Shown here: piece by piece, positions 27,501 to 35,321 of the stretch | Layout: each line of letters starts with the position of its first letter | How positions within the stretch are numbered: the first letter of the stretch is position 1 | DNA from: Kordia sp. SMS9 | GTDB lineage: Bacteria; Bacteroidota; Bacteroidia; Flavobacteriales; Flavobacteriaceae | Assembly (NCBI RefSeq): GCF_003352465.1 | Contig: NZ_CP031153.1 | Span: 2,718,987 to 2,782,986, forward strand | Length of the DNA stretch: 64,000 nt | Direction: 5' to 3' | Notes under the pieces: model-generated | Told to the model about the DNA's origin: nothing | The model's database searches: none | Seen by the model: only the letters and a program-made list of their open reading frames with translations | Made by a program: the position numbers and the translations under genes

Positions 27501-30124
27501 GCAACGCTCAAGATGAACTCGTTGCATATTACGTAAGCAAAATAAATATAGATAAATCAGATCTTAGGTCGTATATAGAAAAGAAGTTGCCAAACTACAT
27601 GATACCAAGCTACTTCATGTTGTTAGATGAGATTCCATTAACGCCCAATGGTAAGATAGACAAAGGAGCATTACCAGCAGTACATGCCACAGATATCATT
27701 CGACACCAATACGAAGCTCCAAGTACTGAAACAGAAAGAAAGCTTGTGGAAATTTGGCAAGAAGTTTTGGGAGTTGAAAAAGTAGGAATTACAGATAATT
27801 TCTTTGAACTAGGCGGACATAGTTTGTTACTCATGAAAATCCTAAATAGCGTGTACAATGATTTATCTATTACCATCACATTCAATGAGTTTTACCAGAC
27901 ACAGAACATACAAACATTAGCAGGGTTAATCGATTCGAAAACACCAGATGTTCAAAGAAAATCTGAGTTAACCACAAATAAAGTGTTGGCGTCTCAAGGG
28001 CAAAAGGCTATTTGGATTGAATGTCAGAATAAAGTTGGACTGAATCCATACATTCTAGAGCACAACCTCATATTACCAAATACTTCGGACATCAATCATG
28101 TAAAGGAGAGTGTTTTTTTAATTTTACAAAGACATGAATCTTTACGTACTGTATTTGTAAAAGAAAAAGATGAATTATTTCAAGTAATCAAGGAGTTAGA
28201 TGAGTTAGAGGATATATTTTATTACTACAACCTCAGTCAGGAGACCAATAAACAACTCTACCTTCTTCAAAAGCAAAGTAATTATGACTTTGATTTAGAA
28301 AAAGGACCACTCATCAAAATGCAATTATTTCATTTGAAAGATGAAATGATCCTGAATATCAAAATGCATCATATCATCACAGATGGTTGGTCAAATTCGA
28401 TTCTCGATAGAGAATTCAATACCATTTATCATGACAGGAATCGCCAGATGAAGGAACTAAGTTTTCAATATAAAGACTTTTCAATTTGGCAGAACAACTA
28501 TCTCGCATCCGATGAATATACCTCAGATAAACAGTATTGGAATGACCGATTGTCCAAAGGGAAGCTCGCTAGAATTCGTATTGGGACGCACAATCCAAAT
28601 GCCAATAAGGAAGCTGGCGTATTGAGTTATTACTTTGATGATAACTTGGTAAAAGCAATAGAAGAAAACATAAAAAAAGAGCAAGTAACCCTTTTCTCTT
28701 TCTTACTTTCTTCGCTATCACTTCTCTTAAATCACTATACAAAAGAAAAGTATCTATATATAGGAACTTCTATTGCGAATAGGAATAAAGCCGACTTTAC
28801 CGACGTAGCTGGATTCTTTGTCAATACATTGGTCAACTTCGTGAGTATTGAAGCAGAAAAAACCTTTAAGGAGACCTTATTCGAGGTTAATAATAATTTA
28901 TTTACAGATTTTGATCATACCAATTATCCTTACACACATTTGATTGACGATTTTAAGATCAACAAAACAAACCCTTTGTTCAACACTATTATTCGTTTAG
29001 TTAACTCTAGTAACGATCAAAAATTCCCTACCAACGAAATTAAAGATACTGATGTTGAAGCTACAAAAACAGAATTGAGTTTTACGTTCATAAAAACAGA
29101 TCACAATCTTGGATTAAAGTTTTCTTTTGATAAGCAAAAGCACAAAAAGAAAGATGCTATTAGAATAATCAGACATTTTACAAAGTTGCTTGAAAACATA
29201 ACCAAAGACATCAGTATTCTAAACAAAGAAGTAGACTTTCTGTTTGATTATGAACATACGGCTTTTGAGTTTGATGAGACAATGAGGCAGCAATTTTCTC
29301 ACATGACTTCTGCTGAAAGATTTTTCATTCTTGACGATGAACTCAATCATTTACCCATAAATGCTACAGGAAAAATATTCTTGGAAGTGAATCCTGACGA
29401 TCCTCTTTTTGAGGCAAGTGAAGTTCTTACCATTAACAAAGTGCAGAAAAGGGTTATAAAGACAGATTCATTTGCTAAAAAACAATCGAAAAGTCAATTT
29501 TCTTTTTTAGGAAATACTGATAAAATTTATGTGTTTGACGGTGTTAGGTTATATACCAAAGAAATAGAAAATATTGTATTAAAACATCAAGATATTCAAG
29601 ATTGTGAACTCATTTTGGATACCCATAATGAAAAGTTAGCATCTTTACTATATGTTGTTTCTAGTACAGATATAGCAGAAAAATCATTGAAAAATGAGGT
29701 AAACCGCTATTTCTCAAATCTATTCCTGTCATTGCGTATCATTCCTGTAGAGAAGATATTTCGTGACGAGCGCGGAAATGTGCTGAAAGATAAATTACCA
29801 TCTACTTTATCTATTGTAGATACTGAGGAAAAACTCTTGCCTTCAAGCGAAGTAGAAATTTGGCTGACTCATTTATTTAAAGAAACACTTGCTTTAGAGA
29901 ACATAAGTCTCGTTGACAACTATTTTGAAATAGGAGGAAATAGTATTACAGGTATGACCATGGCATCAAGGATTCTTGAAAAATACGATTATGAAATAGA
30001 TTGGTCTACTTTTTATGACAACCCAACCATAGCAAATCTATCGCAAGAAATAGAAAAATCTAATTCCCTTAAAGGTATGACCTCTGAGGCTACAACTAAA
30101 CCAATTAAGAAAATAATAATTTAA
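18563..30124 (+). CDS. NRPS 2: TubC docking-(C-A-T)x3-C-deltaA-T
   Basis: 3853 residues. The start is TTG at 18563: the frame has TAA at 18554 and no ATG before the conserved docking segment. Residues 1-50 match TubC-type docking domains (ELGVQLREENGELKVAAPKG). Module 4: C HHIIGDG 193, A near 656, T S1035. Module 5: C 1215, A near 1678, T S2061. Module 6: C 2241, A near 2707, T S3087. Module 7: C HHIITDG 3269, then only a remnant of A (about 3586-3750), then T S3794 (EIGGNSITG). Hand-read codes are DAWFLGNVVK (Leu), DAEHIGKISK (unclear) and DLYNNALTYK (Ala). The module 7 remnant starts at A6 (FILDDELNHLPINATGK); A1-A5 are absent and the A10 NGK is GNV, so it cannot adenylate. Its T must be charged in trans or skipped. 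Confidence 0.95.
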   Translation: MELIKKLIELGVQLREENGELKVAAPKGALTPELINKIRAEKKQLLSLLAHTSHKSIPKAPVQELYPLTSSQGRLWVLSQFEGGGQAYNIPGVLKMEGSLDATALELSFRYLIERHDSLRMYFVEKDGEVYQKILSAKALNFTLDTQQISQEELEAKIASFYQEEFDLSKAPLLSARLLEVSKDQYYLLFAIHHIIGDGWSMEVLTKELMQVYKQLINQEEVTLSKLTIQYQDYVVWSQSQEQQAAIQKQEDYWLEKFTGELPVLALPSYQRRPLVKTYNGSTKHYSFGKELSEKLNQFSKTQGATLYMTLLAGVNGLLYRYTNQNDIIIGAPIAGRSHEALEHQVGLYLNTLAIRTRFEGNNSFKELVETQKATLVEAYTNQDYPFDSLIEKLKLKRDTSRSALFDVMVVLQNQRETAVALEGLHITPYSDIERDVSKFDISFSFTEDTEGIHLRLEYNNDIYDAQLIDQLYHHLEQFITSALEHQEESIQSLTILSQEEETQLLTTFNDTKVAYPKDKTVIDLFREQVAKTPEATAIIDDTEILTYQELEDLSNAMANDLLSNTTIENESLIGVALERSEWLIVSLLAILKTGGAYVPIDPTYPQQRKDYIKHDSQCILTITEEYLSEFKTKEKDTRIPKVAISSDQLAYVIYTSGSTGQPKGVLIEHKSLVNLCFWHKNEYNLNNNSRATLYASMAFDASVWETFPYLCFGGCLFPISDNEIRLNTSRLSAFLGLNKITHCFLSPKVVQELETTSLPKGLKILAGGEALTIQNVEGCELYNNYGPTENTVVASNYSVSKDDNSPVLIGKPIANTHIYILDSYKHTLQPKGVIGELCISGAGLSRGYLHQPELTGEKFISHPFRKGERLYKTGDLARWLPDGNLEFLGRKDTQVKLRGYRIELGEIEYALNQQTDVDATVVVVQEEGQDKYLVAYLVTESAIDSTNLKETLRSYLPEYMIPQYFIKLEALPLTSNGKIDRKALPKVSIEGLEEREYIAPSTETERKLAEIWQEVLGVDKVGITDNFFELGGHSLKITQLINKINKELQSSLTVQQVFVFPTIKGLSKEITTTNYKSIPKAPVQELYPLTSSQGRLWVLSQFEGGGQAYNIPGVLKMEGSLDATALELSFRYLIERHDSLRMYFVEKDGEVYQKILSAKALNFTLDKQQINQEELEAKIASFYQEEFDLSKAPLLSARLLEVSKDQYYLLFAIHHIIGDGWSMEVLTKELMQVYKQLINQEEVTLSKLTIQYQDYVVWSQSQEQQAAIQKQEDYWLEKFTGELPVLALPSYQRRPLVKTYNGSTKHYSFGKELSEKLNQFSKAQGATLYMTLLAGVNGLLYRYTNQSDIIIGAPIAGRSHEALEHQVGLYLNTLAIRTRFEGNNSFKELVETQKETLVEAYTNQDYPFDSLIEKLKLKRDTSRSALFDVMVVLQNQRETAVALEGLHITPYSDIERDVSKFDISFSFTEDTEGIHLRLEYNNDIYDAQLIDQLYHHLAQFITSALEHQEESIQSLTILSQEEETQLLATFNDTKVAYPKDKTVIDLFREQVAKTPEATAIIDDTEILTYQELEDLSNAMANDLLSNTTIENESLIGVALERSEWLIVSLLAILKTGGAYVPIDPTYPQQRKDYIKHDSQCILTITEEYLNEFKTKEKDTRIPKVAISSDQLAYVIYTSGSTGQPKGVLIEHKSLVNYIKNQIAEFEFDASDKIAQFSNPAFDASLEQIFLSLLTGALFVVIPKEELNPTSIVDNYLNKYEITHFHATPSYLQQIPNLHKVTSLKRLISGGEPFNSVLLNGLANEVTAYNKYGPTETTISSTITKIDKQYKGLQIPIGKPVNNVEVYVLSDQLELQPIGVTGELCISGVGLSRGYLNQPELTEEKFITHPFKSGERLYKTGDLVRWLPDGNIDFLGRKDTQVKVRGYRIELGEIEIALVQQEAISQAIVDAVKYKGEQYLVALYTSENEIDREHLTEFLRAYLPEYMIPNYFQRVDELLLTPNGKVDRNSMAKYSIEGLGEREYIAPSTETERKLAEIWQEVLGVDKVGITDNFFELGGHSLKITQLINKINKELQSSLTVQQVFVSPTIKGLSKEITTTNYKSIPKAPVQELYPLTSSQGRLWVLSQFEGGGQAYNIPGVLKMEGSLDATALELSFRYLIERHDSLRMYFVEKDGEVYQKILSAKALNFTLDTQQINQEELEAKIASFYQEEFDLSKAPLLSARLLEVSKDQYYLLFAIHHIIGDGWSMEVLTKELMQVYKQLINQEEVTLSKLTIQYQDYVVWSQSKEQQAAIQKQEDYWLEKFTGELPVLALPSYQRRPLVKTYNGSTKHYSFGKELSEKLNQFSKAQGATLYMTLLAGVNGLLYRYTNQSDIIIGAPIAGRSHEALEHQVGLYLNTLAIRTRFEGNNSFKELVETQKETLVEAYTNQDYPFDSLIEKLKLKRDTSRSALFDVMVVLQNQRETAVALEGLHITPYSDIERDVSKFDISFSFSEDHKGIHVVLEYNTDIYQANQIEDLCSHLKKFLSAGVTNSEETIDSLSILSDEHIKQLITDFGTTQETNAVNVPSMISMFEAQAIATPDIIALEFENQQLTYKELNEKANQFAQYLTHTHKVQPNDFIGVKLDRSAQLIISILGVLKSSAVYIPIDINYPEERISYIIKDSNCKVVVDQQAIEIFDKHEQQFHKENLENKNTPNDLAYIIYTSGTTGQPKGVMIEHGNAIAMLNWAKEEFESDCFEVVYGVTSHCFDLSIYEIFYPLSIGKRLKILPNALAIADEINKDKKVLINTVPSSIRYLLDNGVSLANATVVNLAGEAFPVDIAKRLLSQGLEVRNLYGPTEDTTYSTSYKLSKEEKYEVSIPIGNAINGSAVYILNKELQPVPVGVSGDLYMSGAGVTRGYLNKPSLTQQKYSNDPFKDGARMYNTGDLARWLPDGNLEFLGRKDTQVKLRGYRIELGEIEQKILEYSEEIEQVVLNISNAQDELVAYYVSKINIDKSDLRSYIEKKLPNYMIPSYFMLLDEIPLTPNGKIDKGALPAVHATDIIRHQYEAPSTETERKLVEIWQEVLGVEKVGITDNFFELGGHSLLLMKILNSVYNDLSITITFNEFYQTQNIQTLAGLIDSKTPDVQRKSELTTNKVLASQGQKAIWIECQNKVGLNPYILEHNLILPNTSDINHVKESVFLILQRHESLRTVFVKEKDELFQVIKELDELEDIFYYYNLSQETNKQLYLLQKQSNYDFDLEKGPLIKMQLFHLKDEMILNIKMHHIITDGWSNSILDREFNTIYHDRNRQMKELSFQYKDFSIWQNNYLASDEYTSDKQYWNDRLSKGKLARIRIGTHNPNANKEAGVLSYYFDDNLVKAIEENIKKEQVTLFSFLLSSLSLLLNHYTKEKYLYIGTSIANRNKADFTDVAGFFVNTLVNFVSIEAEKTFKETLFEVNNNLFTDFDHTNYPYTHLIDDFKINKTNPLFNTIIRLVNSSNDQKFPTNEIKDTDVEATKTELSFTFIKTDHNLGLKFSFDKQKHKKKDAIRIIRHFTKLLENITKDISILNKEVDFLFDYEHTAFEFDETMRQQFSHMTSAERFFILDDELNHLPINATGKIFLEVNPDDPLFEASEVLTINKVQKRVIKTDSFAKKQSKSQFSFLGNTDKIYVFDGVRLYTKEIENIVLKHQDIQDCELILDTHNEKLASLLYVVSSTDIAEKSLKNEVNRYFSNLFLSLRIIPVEKIFRDERGNVLKDKLPSTLSIVDTEEKLLPSSEVEIWLTHLFKETLALENISLVDNYFEIGGNSITGMTMASRILEKYDYEIDWSTFYDNPTIANLSQEIEKSNSLKGMTSEATTKPIKKIII
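18725..20578 (+). repeat. NRPS direct repeat, copy 2 (C and A N-terminus)
   Basis: 1854 bp covering C4 and the A4 N-terminal subdomain up to the end of the A3-motif region. It is near-identical to 15442-17295 and 21791-23644 and exactly the same length. Homology stops where the substrate-pocket segment begins. Confidence 0.9.
21020..23644 (+). repeat. NRPS direct repeat, copy 3 (A C-terminus, T, C, A N-terminus)
   Basis: 2625 bp covering the A4 C-terminal part, T4, C5 and the A5 N-terminal subdomain; near-identical to 14671-17295. It lies 6349 bp downstream of that copy, spanning two synthetase genes. Confidence 0.9.
24608..26030 (+). repeat. NRPS direct repeat, partial copy 4 (T and most of C)
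   Basis: 1423 bp covering T5 and C6; near-identical to 15181-16603 of copy 1. Homology ends inside the C6 C-terminal lobe, so the C6-A6 junction is different from the others. Confidence 0.85.
29320..29815 (+). other. Remnant of an adenylation domain inside NRPS 2 (module 7)
   Basis: This in-frame segment aligns with A6-A10 of the neighbouring adenylation domains. FILDDELNHLPINATGKIF stands for the A6 strand, IKTDS for YKTGD (A7), and DGVRLYTKEIE for RGYRIELGEIE (A8). A1-A5, including the P-loop and all substrate-pocket residues, are missing, and the A10 lysine motif NGK is changed to GNV. The frame stays open through it. Confidence 0.8.
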
Positions 30125-30125
30125 T

Positions 30126-33100
30126 ATGGATGGAATTTTTGATATACTTTTAAAAGCTAGAGAAGGAGGAATTATTGTTGAATTGTCTGGAGAAGATTTA
30201 GAATTGTCTCTTCTTCGTGAAGATTATGACGATTCCATTATACCTACTATCAAAGAAAACAAAGCCAAAATTATTGAGTACTTAAAAAATTACAATTCTA
30301 AAAAAAGAATCAAAATTTCTAAAGCTTCGGCATCTAAATTTTATCCTTTGTCCTTCTCTCAACAACGACTTTGGATATTGGCTCAGTTTCCAAATGCTAG
30401 TATTGCATATAACATTACGGGAGCACACAGACTGACAGGCAATCTACATATAAATGCTTTGAAAAAAGCAGTTTTTTCAATTGTTGAAAGACATGAGTCG
30501 CTTAGAACCTATTTTATTGAAAACGATCAAAATGAAATCAAACAAGCCATTCTTCCTTTTCAGAATGTAATTGGAGATGAACTGTTTAACTATGTTGATT
30601 TAAGAACTAACAATTCTCCAGAGGACTCAGTAAAAGAAGCAATTCAAAACGATTTTAAAACACCTTTTGATTTACAGAAGGCACCTCTATTACGAACAAA
30701 ATTGTACCATCTAAAGGATCAAGAATATTGTTTTCTTTTTTCCATGCATCATATTATAAGCGATGGTTGGTCTATGGGTATATTCTTCAATGAACTCTTT
30801 TCTTTCTATCAGCTGAATGTATTGAATAAACCACTCGTAAAACCACCTTTACAACTTCATTATAAAGACTTTGCTGTTTGGCAAAATAATTACTTTACTT
30901 CAGAGAAAGCGAAAAAGGATGAAGCATATTGGATAGATCAGTTTAAAGGAGAAATTCCTGTTGTCAATTTACCTGTAGATAAGCCATATTTGCAATTGCA
31001 ATCCTACAATGGAAAATCCACTTCAAAGGTTTTCAGTAAAAAAGTAACTGCATGGGTAAAAAAACATAGTCAACAGAACAATGGAACGCTTTTTATGAGT
31101 TTGTTGTCTCTTGTGTACATTCAATTGAATCGATACACTGCACAAAAAGACATTGTTCTTGGAACTGTAATTGCTGGTAGAAATAGCAGTGAATTAGAAA
31201 ATCAAATAGGGTATTATTTAAATACCTTGGCCTTGAGGATTCAAGGTGGCTCAGAAGAAACGTATGACTCTATTTTTTTCAAAACAAGAGATGTTGTACT
31301 CAAATCCTTTTCTCATCAGAACTTCCCTTTTGAAAGGATTATTGAAGGAATAGATCTTAAAAGAGAATTGAGTCGAAACCCCTTATTTGAGGTAATGGTT
31401 GAACTGCACAATATTGATAATATTAACGATAATGAAGTCAAAAAAATCAATTCAGATTTAACTATTGAAACATATAACCATATAGAACACAAAACGAGTA
31501 AGTTCAGTTTGGTTTTTAACTTTTTTGACAAGAAAGGTCAACTGTTTTTAGATTTAGAATACAATACAGACTTGTTTAATGATGAGACTGCGATTCGTTT
31601 GTGTGATCACATGGAAAATCTGCTTGAAGAAATTTCAAAAAATTCAGAGCTTCAACTTGATGCCATCAATTATTTATCAGATCAAGAAAAAGAGCAGGTA
31701 GTAACTAGCTTTAATCAGACACAAGCAGACTATTCAAAAAACAAGTCCATTATAGACCTTTTTAGAGAGAAAGTAAGTCAGCATCCCAATAAGATCTGCC
31801 TCAAAGATGACGATTCGTCATATACATATCTAGAGTTAGATAAGCGATCCAATCAAATAGCGGAGTTCATATCTAAAACACATGGTGATGATGATAAACT
31901 GCCCATCGCAATACTACTCAATCGATCTGCCGAACTCATTGTGGTTTTACTGGGAATTTTAAAATCGGGAAGAGCATACATCCCTGTAGATCCAAATTAT
32001 CCAGAGGAACGGGTAAATTATGTGATTCAAAACAGTAAGGCAAACATAGTCTTCAAAGAAGAAGAGTATTCGTTAAATAGTTTAGATGGTGCTTCCGTTC
32101 ATTTGATTCAAGATGTTCTTAAAGAGAGTTTGAAATTAGAAGGCAATACATCAATTCAGATTTCTCCATTTGATACGGCTTACATCATATATACATCAGG
32201 CTCAACAGGAAACCCAAAAGGAATAGAAGCACACCATCAAGCAGTAGCGAACTCACTGTTAGGAATTCAAAAAAAACTGGGAATAGGTATAAATGACACC
32301 TTATTTTCTGTAACAACCTACTCTTTTGATCCATCTGTGTTAGACTTCTTTACTCCTTTAATTTCGGGAGCAATTGTGTATATCGCAAGCTTTAAAACCT
32401 TGGAAGACCCTAGCTTAATTATTGAAGAATTATCTGAAATACAACCCACAATTTTACAAGCTACACCGAGTTTTTATCAAATGTTATTGAATGCAAACTG
32501 GAAAGGAAGCGATCAATTAAGAATATTATCTGGAGGTGAGCAAATGAGTGAGACCATTGCCGCTTGGTTGTTAGAAAACTGTTCAGAATTATGGAATATG
32601 TATGGTCCCACAGAGACAACAATTTGGGCAAGTATGAAAAAATTGAATCTACCAATAGAAACCTCAAATATAGGAACCCCTTTAGATAACTATAAAGTAT
32701 ACGTTTTAGACGAAGCATTGAATCCTTTACCAACAGGAATTGCTGGATCTATTTACGTTGCAGGTGATGGAATCAGTAAAGGATACTTTAATAACGAGCA
32801 GTTGACAAAAGAAAGATTCGTTTCAAATCCTTTTGATAAGAATTCTAAAATGTACAATACAGGTGATATAGGGATGTGGAAAAGTAATGGAGAATTAGAA
32901 TTTCTAGGAAGAAAAGATTTTCAAGTAAAAATTAGAGGATTTCGTATTGAGTTAGGGGAAGTAGAATCTAATATTTCACAATTTAGTACATCCATCAAAC
33001 AAGTTGTTGCTCATGTGCTAGAACTGAATGGAGAAAAGGCTCTTGTAGCATATTACACCAAAGAAAACAGAACAGAAATAGATAAAACAAGTCTACGTGA

Positions 33101-34898
33101 TTTTGTGCAAGGTAAGTTGCCAGGATATATGGTGCCAAGTTTCTTTGTAGAACTAGAGTATATTCCACTTACACCCAACGGGAAAGTTGATTTCAAAGCA
33201 CTACCTAGTGTTTTTGATGAAGCCTTATTGAAAAAAGAATACAAACCACCTACCAATCCAACGGAACAGTGTTTGTCTGAAATTTGGCAAGAAATTCTAG
33301 GAAAAGAAAAAGTAGGAATTGAAGATAATTTCTTTAACCTAGGAGGAAACAGTCTCACGATGATTCGTGTGATGTCTATTTTTAAGGAAAAGACAGGAAA
33401 GAGTATTAAAATTCAAGCATTTTATGCCCACCCTACCATTAAGGAAATTGCTACGCTTGTAAATGGTACAAATCAGCAATTAGATTTTGTGCTGCATAAG
33501 GCGCCAACGCAACCATACTATCCTGTCCTTGATGCACAAATTGATGAGTGGATTTACTTCCAAATTAAAGATCAGTCTGCATTACAACAAAACCTGCAAA
33601 TTACGCACATGCTCCAGTACCTCAACAAAGAGTTTTTTGAATTAGCTCTTGCAGATCTTGTAAAAAGACATGAGTTGTTGAGGACTACTTTTATTATAGA
33701 TAACGGCAAAATAAAACAAAAAATATGTGGATTTAAAGACGTTAATTATGTTGTGGAATACCAAGATTTAGCAAATGAAAGTTTGATCAAAGCATTTCTA
33801 GAAGAAGATAAAAAACGTCCCTTTGATTTGGGGAGCACTCCATTATTTAGAGTGTTGGTGATTCAAATTCCAGAAAATCAATATTTCATTTGCTTTACCA
33901 TTCCGCATATATTAACAGGAGGAAGAGGAAATCCGGTACACGATTTATTCGAAATTTATTCTTCGTACATTTTTCAAAGAGAAGCTACATTAAAACCTAT
34001 ATCGTATTACTTTAAAGACTTTGCATATTCTATTAGCCAGGTAAATGAAAGTGAAAAAGTGAGAAGTTCTAACTATTGGAAGAGTAGTACAGGGGCTAGT
34101 TTGCCCGCCCTAACTCTTGCCACAGTTGAAAATTTTGAAAATTATCAAAAAAGAAGAAACAAGGAAAAAGAGACAGTAGTGTCAAAAGTTGAAGCACTAG
34201 GAGTTGAAATGGAAACTTCATTGATTTATGTGATCAATAGATTCTCTGAGTTTGAAGGAAAATCATTTAACAAAGTACTGTCTAAAGACATCACTCAGAA
34301 GTTATCTATCCTTGCCAAAGAAATGGGCACTAACTTATTTAGTGTTATTACAGCTATTATCAAAATATGGGTTTCAAATATTACACAGCAAGAAGATATT
34401 TTTGTTGCATACCCAGATACACTTAGAAAAAATCAAGAATTAAATGAAATCTATGGATGGTTGGCAAGTGGTGTTATTATAAAAACAAAAGTCAATAAAA
34501 ATCAATCATTTTCAAGCTACATAAAAGAAGTTGATAAAGCAATTATTGAAGCATCAGAACATTCCATGTATTCCGTACAACGTATGCATTATGATTGTAA
34601 TCACTCATTGTCTTTCCATGTGCCAGTTCATATCAATTATTTTACGCATGATGGAAGTGTAAAAAATATAGATACAAACTTGATAAATGACGACAATGTT
34701 GTTTATGAACTAGCTATTGATATACACAAATTTGATGATGGAATTTGGTTGCATGTAAGACATTTAGAGATGTTGCTGCCCCAAGAAAGAATGAAAAATC
34801 TATATATGATTTTTGAACAAATGATTCATCGCGCTACTTCAGATCCTAAAGTAATAATAGAAAAATTATACGAACCAGATAGAGAAACTATTAGTTAA
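30126..34898 (+). CDS. NRPS 3: docking-C-A-T-C* terminal module
   Basis: 1590 residues starting 1 base after NRPS 2 stops. Residues 1-57 resemble a TubC-type docking domain, which would pair with the NRPS 2 C-terminus. Module 8: C with HHIISDG at 208, A with YTSGSTGNPKG near 690, T with S1076 (NLGGNSLTM). The hand-read code DPLQLGMIWK differs by one residue from a known Gly code, so Gly is likely. The last 480 residues fold-match a condensation domain, but the active site reads PHILTGG (1260-1266) instead of HHxxxDG: the first His and the Asp are lost while the second His remains. There is no thioesterase or reductase. The C* domain may release or cyclise the peptide, or act like the X domain of glycopeptide synthetases as an enzyme-recruiting platform; the sequence does not decide. 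Confidence 0.93.
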   Translation: MDGIFDILLKAREGGIIVELSGEDLELSLLREDYDDSIIPTIKENKAKIIEYLKNYNSKKRIKISKASASKFYPLSFSQQRLWILAQFPNASIAYNITGAHRLTGNLHINALKKAVFSIVERHESLRTYFIENDQNEIKQAILPFQNVIGDELFNYVDLRTNNSPEDSVKEAIQNDFKTPFDLQKAPLLRTKLYHLKDQEYCFLFSMHHIISDGWSMGIFFNELFSFYQLNVLNKPLVKPPLQLHYKDFAVWQNNYFTSEKAKKDEAYWIDQFKGEIPVVNLPVDKPYLQLQSYNGKSTSKVFSKKVTAWVKKHSQQNNGTLFMSLLSLVYIQLNRYTAQKDIVLGTVIAGRNSSELENQIGYYLNTLALRIQGGSEETYDSIFFKTRDVVLKSFSHQNFPFERIIEGIDLKRELSRNPLFEVMVELHNIDNINDNEVKKINSDLTIETYNHIEHKTSKFSLVFNFFDKKGQLFLDLEYNTDLFNDETAIRLCDHMENLLEEISKNSELQLDAINYLSDQEKEQVVTSFNQTQADYSKNKSIIDLFREKVSQHPNKICLKDDDSSYTYLELDKRSNQIAEFISKTHGDDDKLPIAILLNRSAELIVVLLGILKSGRAYIPVDPNYPEERVNYVIQNSKANIVFKEEEYSLNSLDGASVHLIQDVLKESLKLEGNTSIQISPFDTAYIIYTSGSTGNPKGIEAHHQAVANSLLGIQKKLGIGINDTLFSVTTYSFDPSVLDFFTPLISGAIVYIASFKTLEDPSLIIEELSEIQPTILQATPSFYQMLLNANWKGSDQLRILSGGEQMSETIAAWLLENCSELWNMYGPTETTIWASMKKLNLPIETSNIGTPLDNYKVYVLDEALNPLPTGIAGSIYVAGDGISKGYFNNEQLTKERFVSNPFDKNSKMYNTGDIGMWKSNGELEFLGRKDFQVKIRGFRIELGEVESNISQFSTSIKQVVAHVLELNGEKALVAYYTKENRTEIDKTSLRDFVQGKLPGYMVPSFFVELEYIPLTPNGKVDFKALPSVFDEALLKKEYKPPTNPTEQCLSEIWQEILGKEKVGIEDNFFNLGGNSLTMIRVMSIFKEKTGKSIKIQAFYAHPTIKEIATLVNGTNQQLDFVLHKAPTQPYYPVLDAQIDEWIYFQIKDQSALQQNLQITHMLQYLNKEFFELALADLVKRHELLRTTFIIDNGKIKQKICGFKDVNYVVEYQDLANESLIKAFLEEDKKRPFDLGSTPLFRVLVIQIPENQYFICFTIPHILTGGRGNPVHDLFEIYSSYIFQREATLKPISYYFKDFAYSISQVNESEKVRSSNYWKSSTGASLPALTLATVENFENYQKRRNKEKETVVSKVEALGVEMETSLIYVINRFSEFEGKSFNKVLSKDITQKLSILAKEMGTNLFSVITAIIKIWVSNITQQEDIFVAYPDTLRKNQELNEIYGWLASGVIIKTKVNKNQSFSSYIKEVDKAIIEASEHSMYSVQRMHYDCNHSLSFHVPVHINYFTHDGSVKNIDTNLINDDNVVYELAIDIHKFDDGIWLHVRHLEMLLPQERMKNLYMIFEQMIHRATSDPKVIIEKLYEPDRETIS

Positions 34899-34956
34899 AA
34901 TCAAATAAGAAAAAAAATTAAAAATTGTAGTTCTGTACTAAAAACAATAAAACCTT

Positions 34957-35304
34957 ATGATGTTACAAATTTACAAATCAAAAATCCATAGAGTTAAAAT
35001 TACAGAAGCTAATCTTAACTACATAGGAAGTATAACCATTGATGAAAATCTTATGAAAGCTGCAAACCTGTATGAAGGCGAACGCGTACAGATAGTAAAT
35101 AATAACAATGGAGAAAGGATAGAAACTTATGTGATTAAAGGGCAAGCAGGATCAGGTATTATATGCCTTAATGGAGCTGCCGCTAGAAGAGCGCAAGTAG
35201 ACGATATTGTAATTATTATATCCTACGCATTCATGACGCCCGAAGAAGCCAAAGAATTTCAACCTGTAACTATTTTTCCAGGAGAAAACAATCAATTACT
35301 ATAA
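34957..35304 (+). CDS. panD: Aspartate 1-decarboxylase (PanD-like)
   Basis: 115 residues, family length. The self-cleavage site is intact: [13 protein letters not shown] places the Gly24-Ser25 bond exactly as in E. coli PanD when the first ATG is used, and Ser25 would become the pyruvoyl cofactor. [13 protein letters not shown] and [20 protein letters not shown] are also conserved. The enzyme makes beta-alanine from L-Asp. Placed 58 bases after the last synthetase rather than with pantothenate genes, it probably supplies beta-alanine or a decarboxylated Asp unit to the peptide (inference). None of the adenylation codes has the Val-Asp start usual for beta-alanine, so its destination is unclear. 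Confidence 0.9.
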   Translation: MMLQIYKSKIHRVKITEANLNYIGSITIDENLMKAANLYEGERVQIVNNNNGERIETYVIKGQAGSGIICLNGAAARRAQVDDIVIIISYAFMTPEEAKEFQPVTIFPGENNQLL

Positions 35305-35321
35305 AACCAGCAATTGAAACC

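Noticed and set aside
9274..34898. Epimerization, N-methyltransferase or thioesterase domains within the synthetases
   Set aside because: Each T domain is followed directly by a C domain or the protein end, and no extra 400-residue segment or GxSxG motif is present. The C domains also lack the N-terminal HHxxxxGD signature of dual E/C domains as far as I can read.
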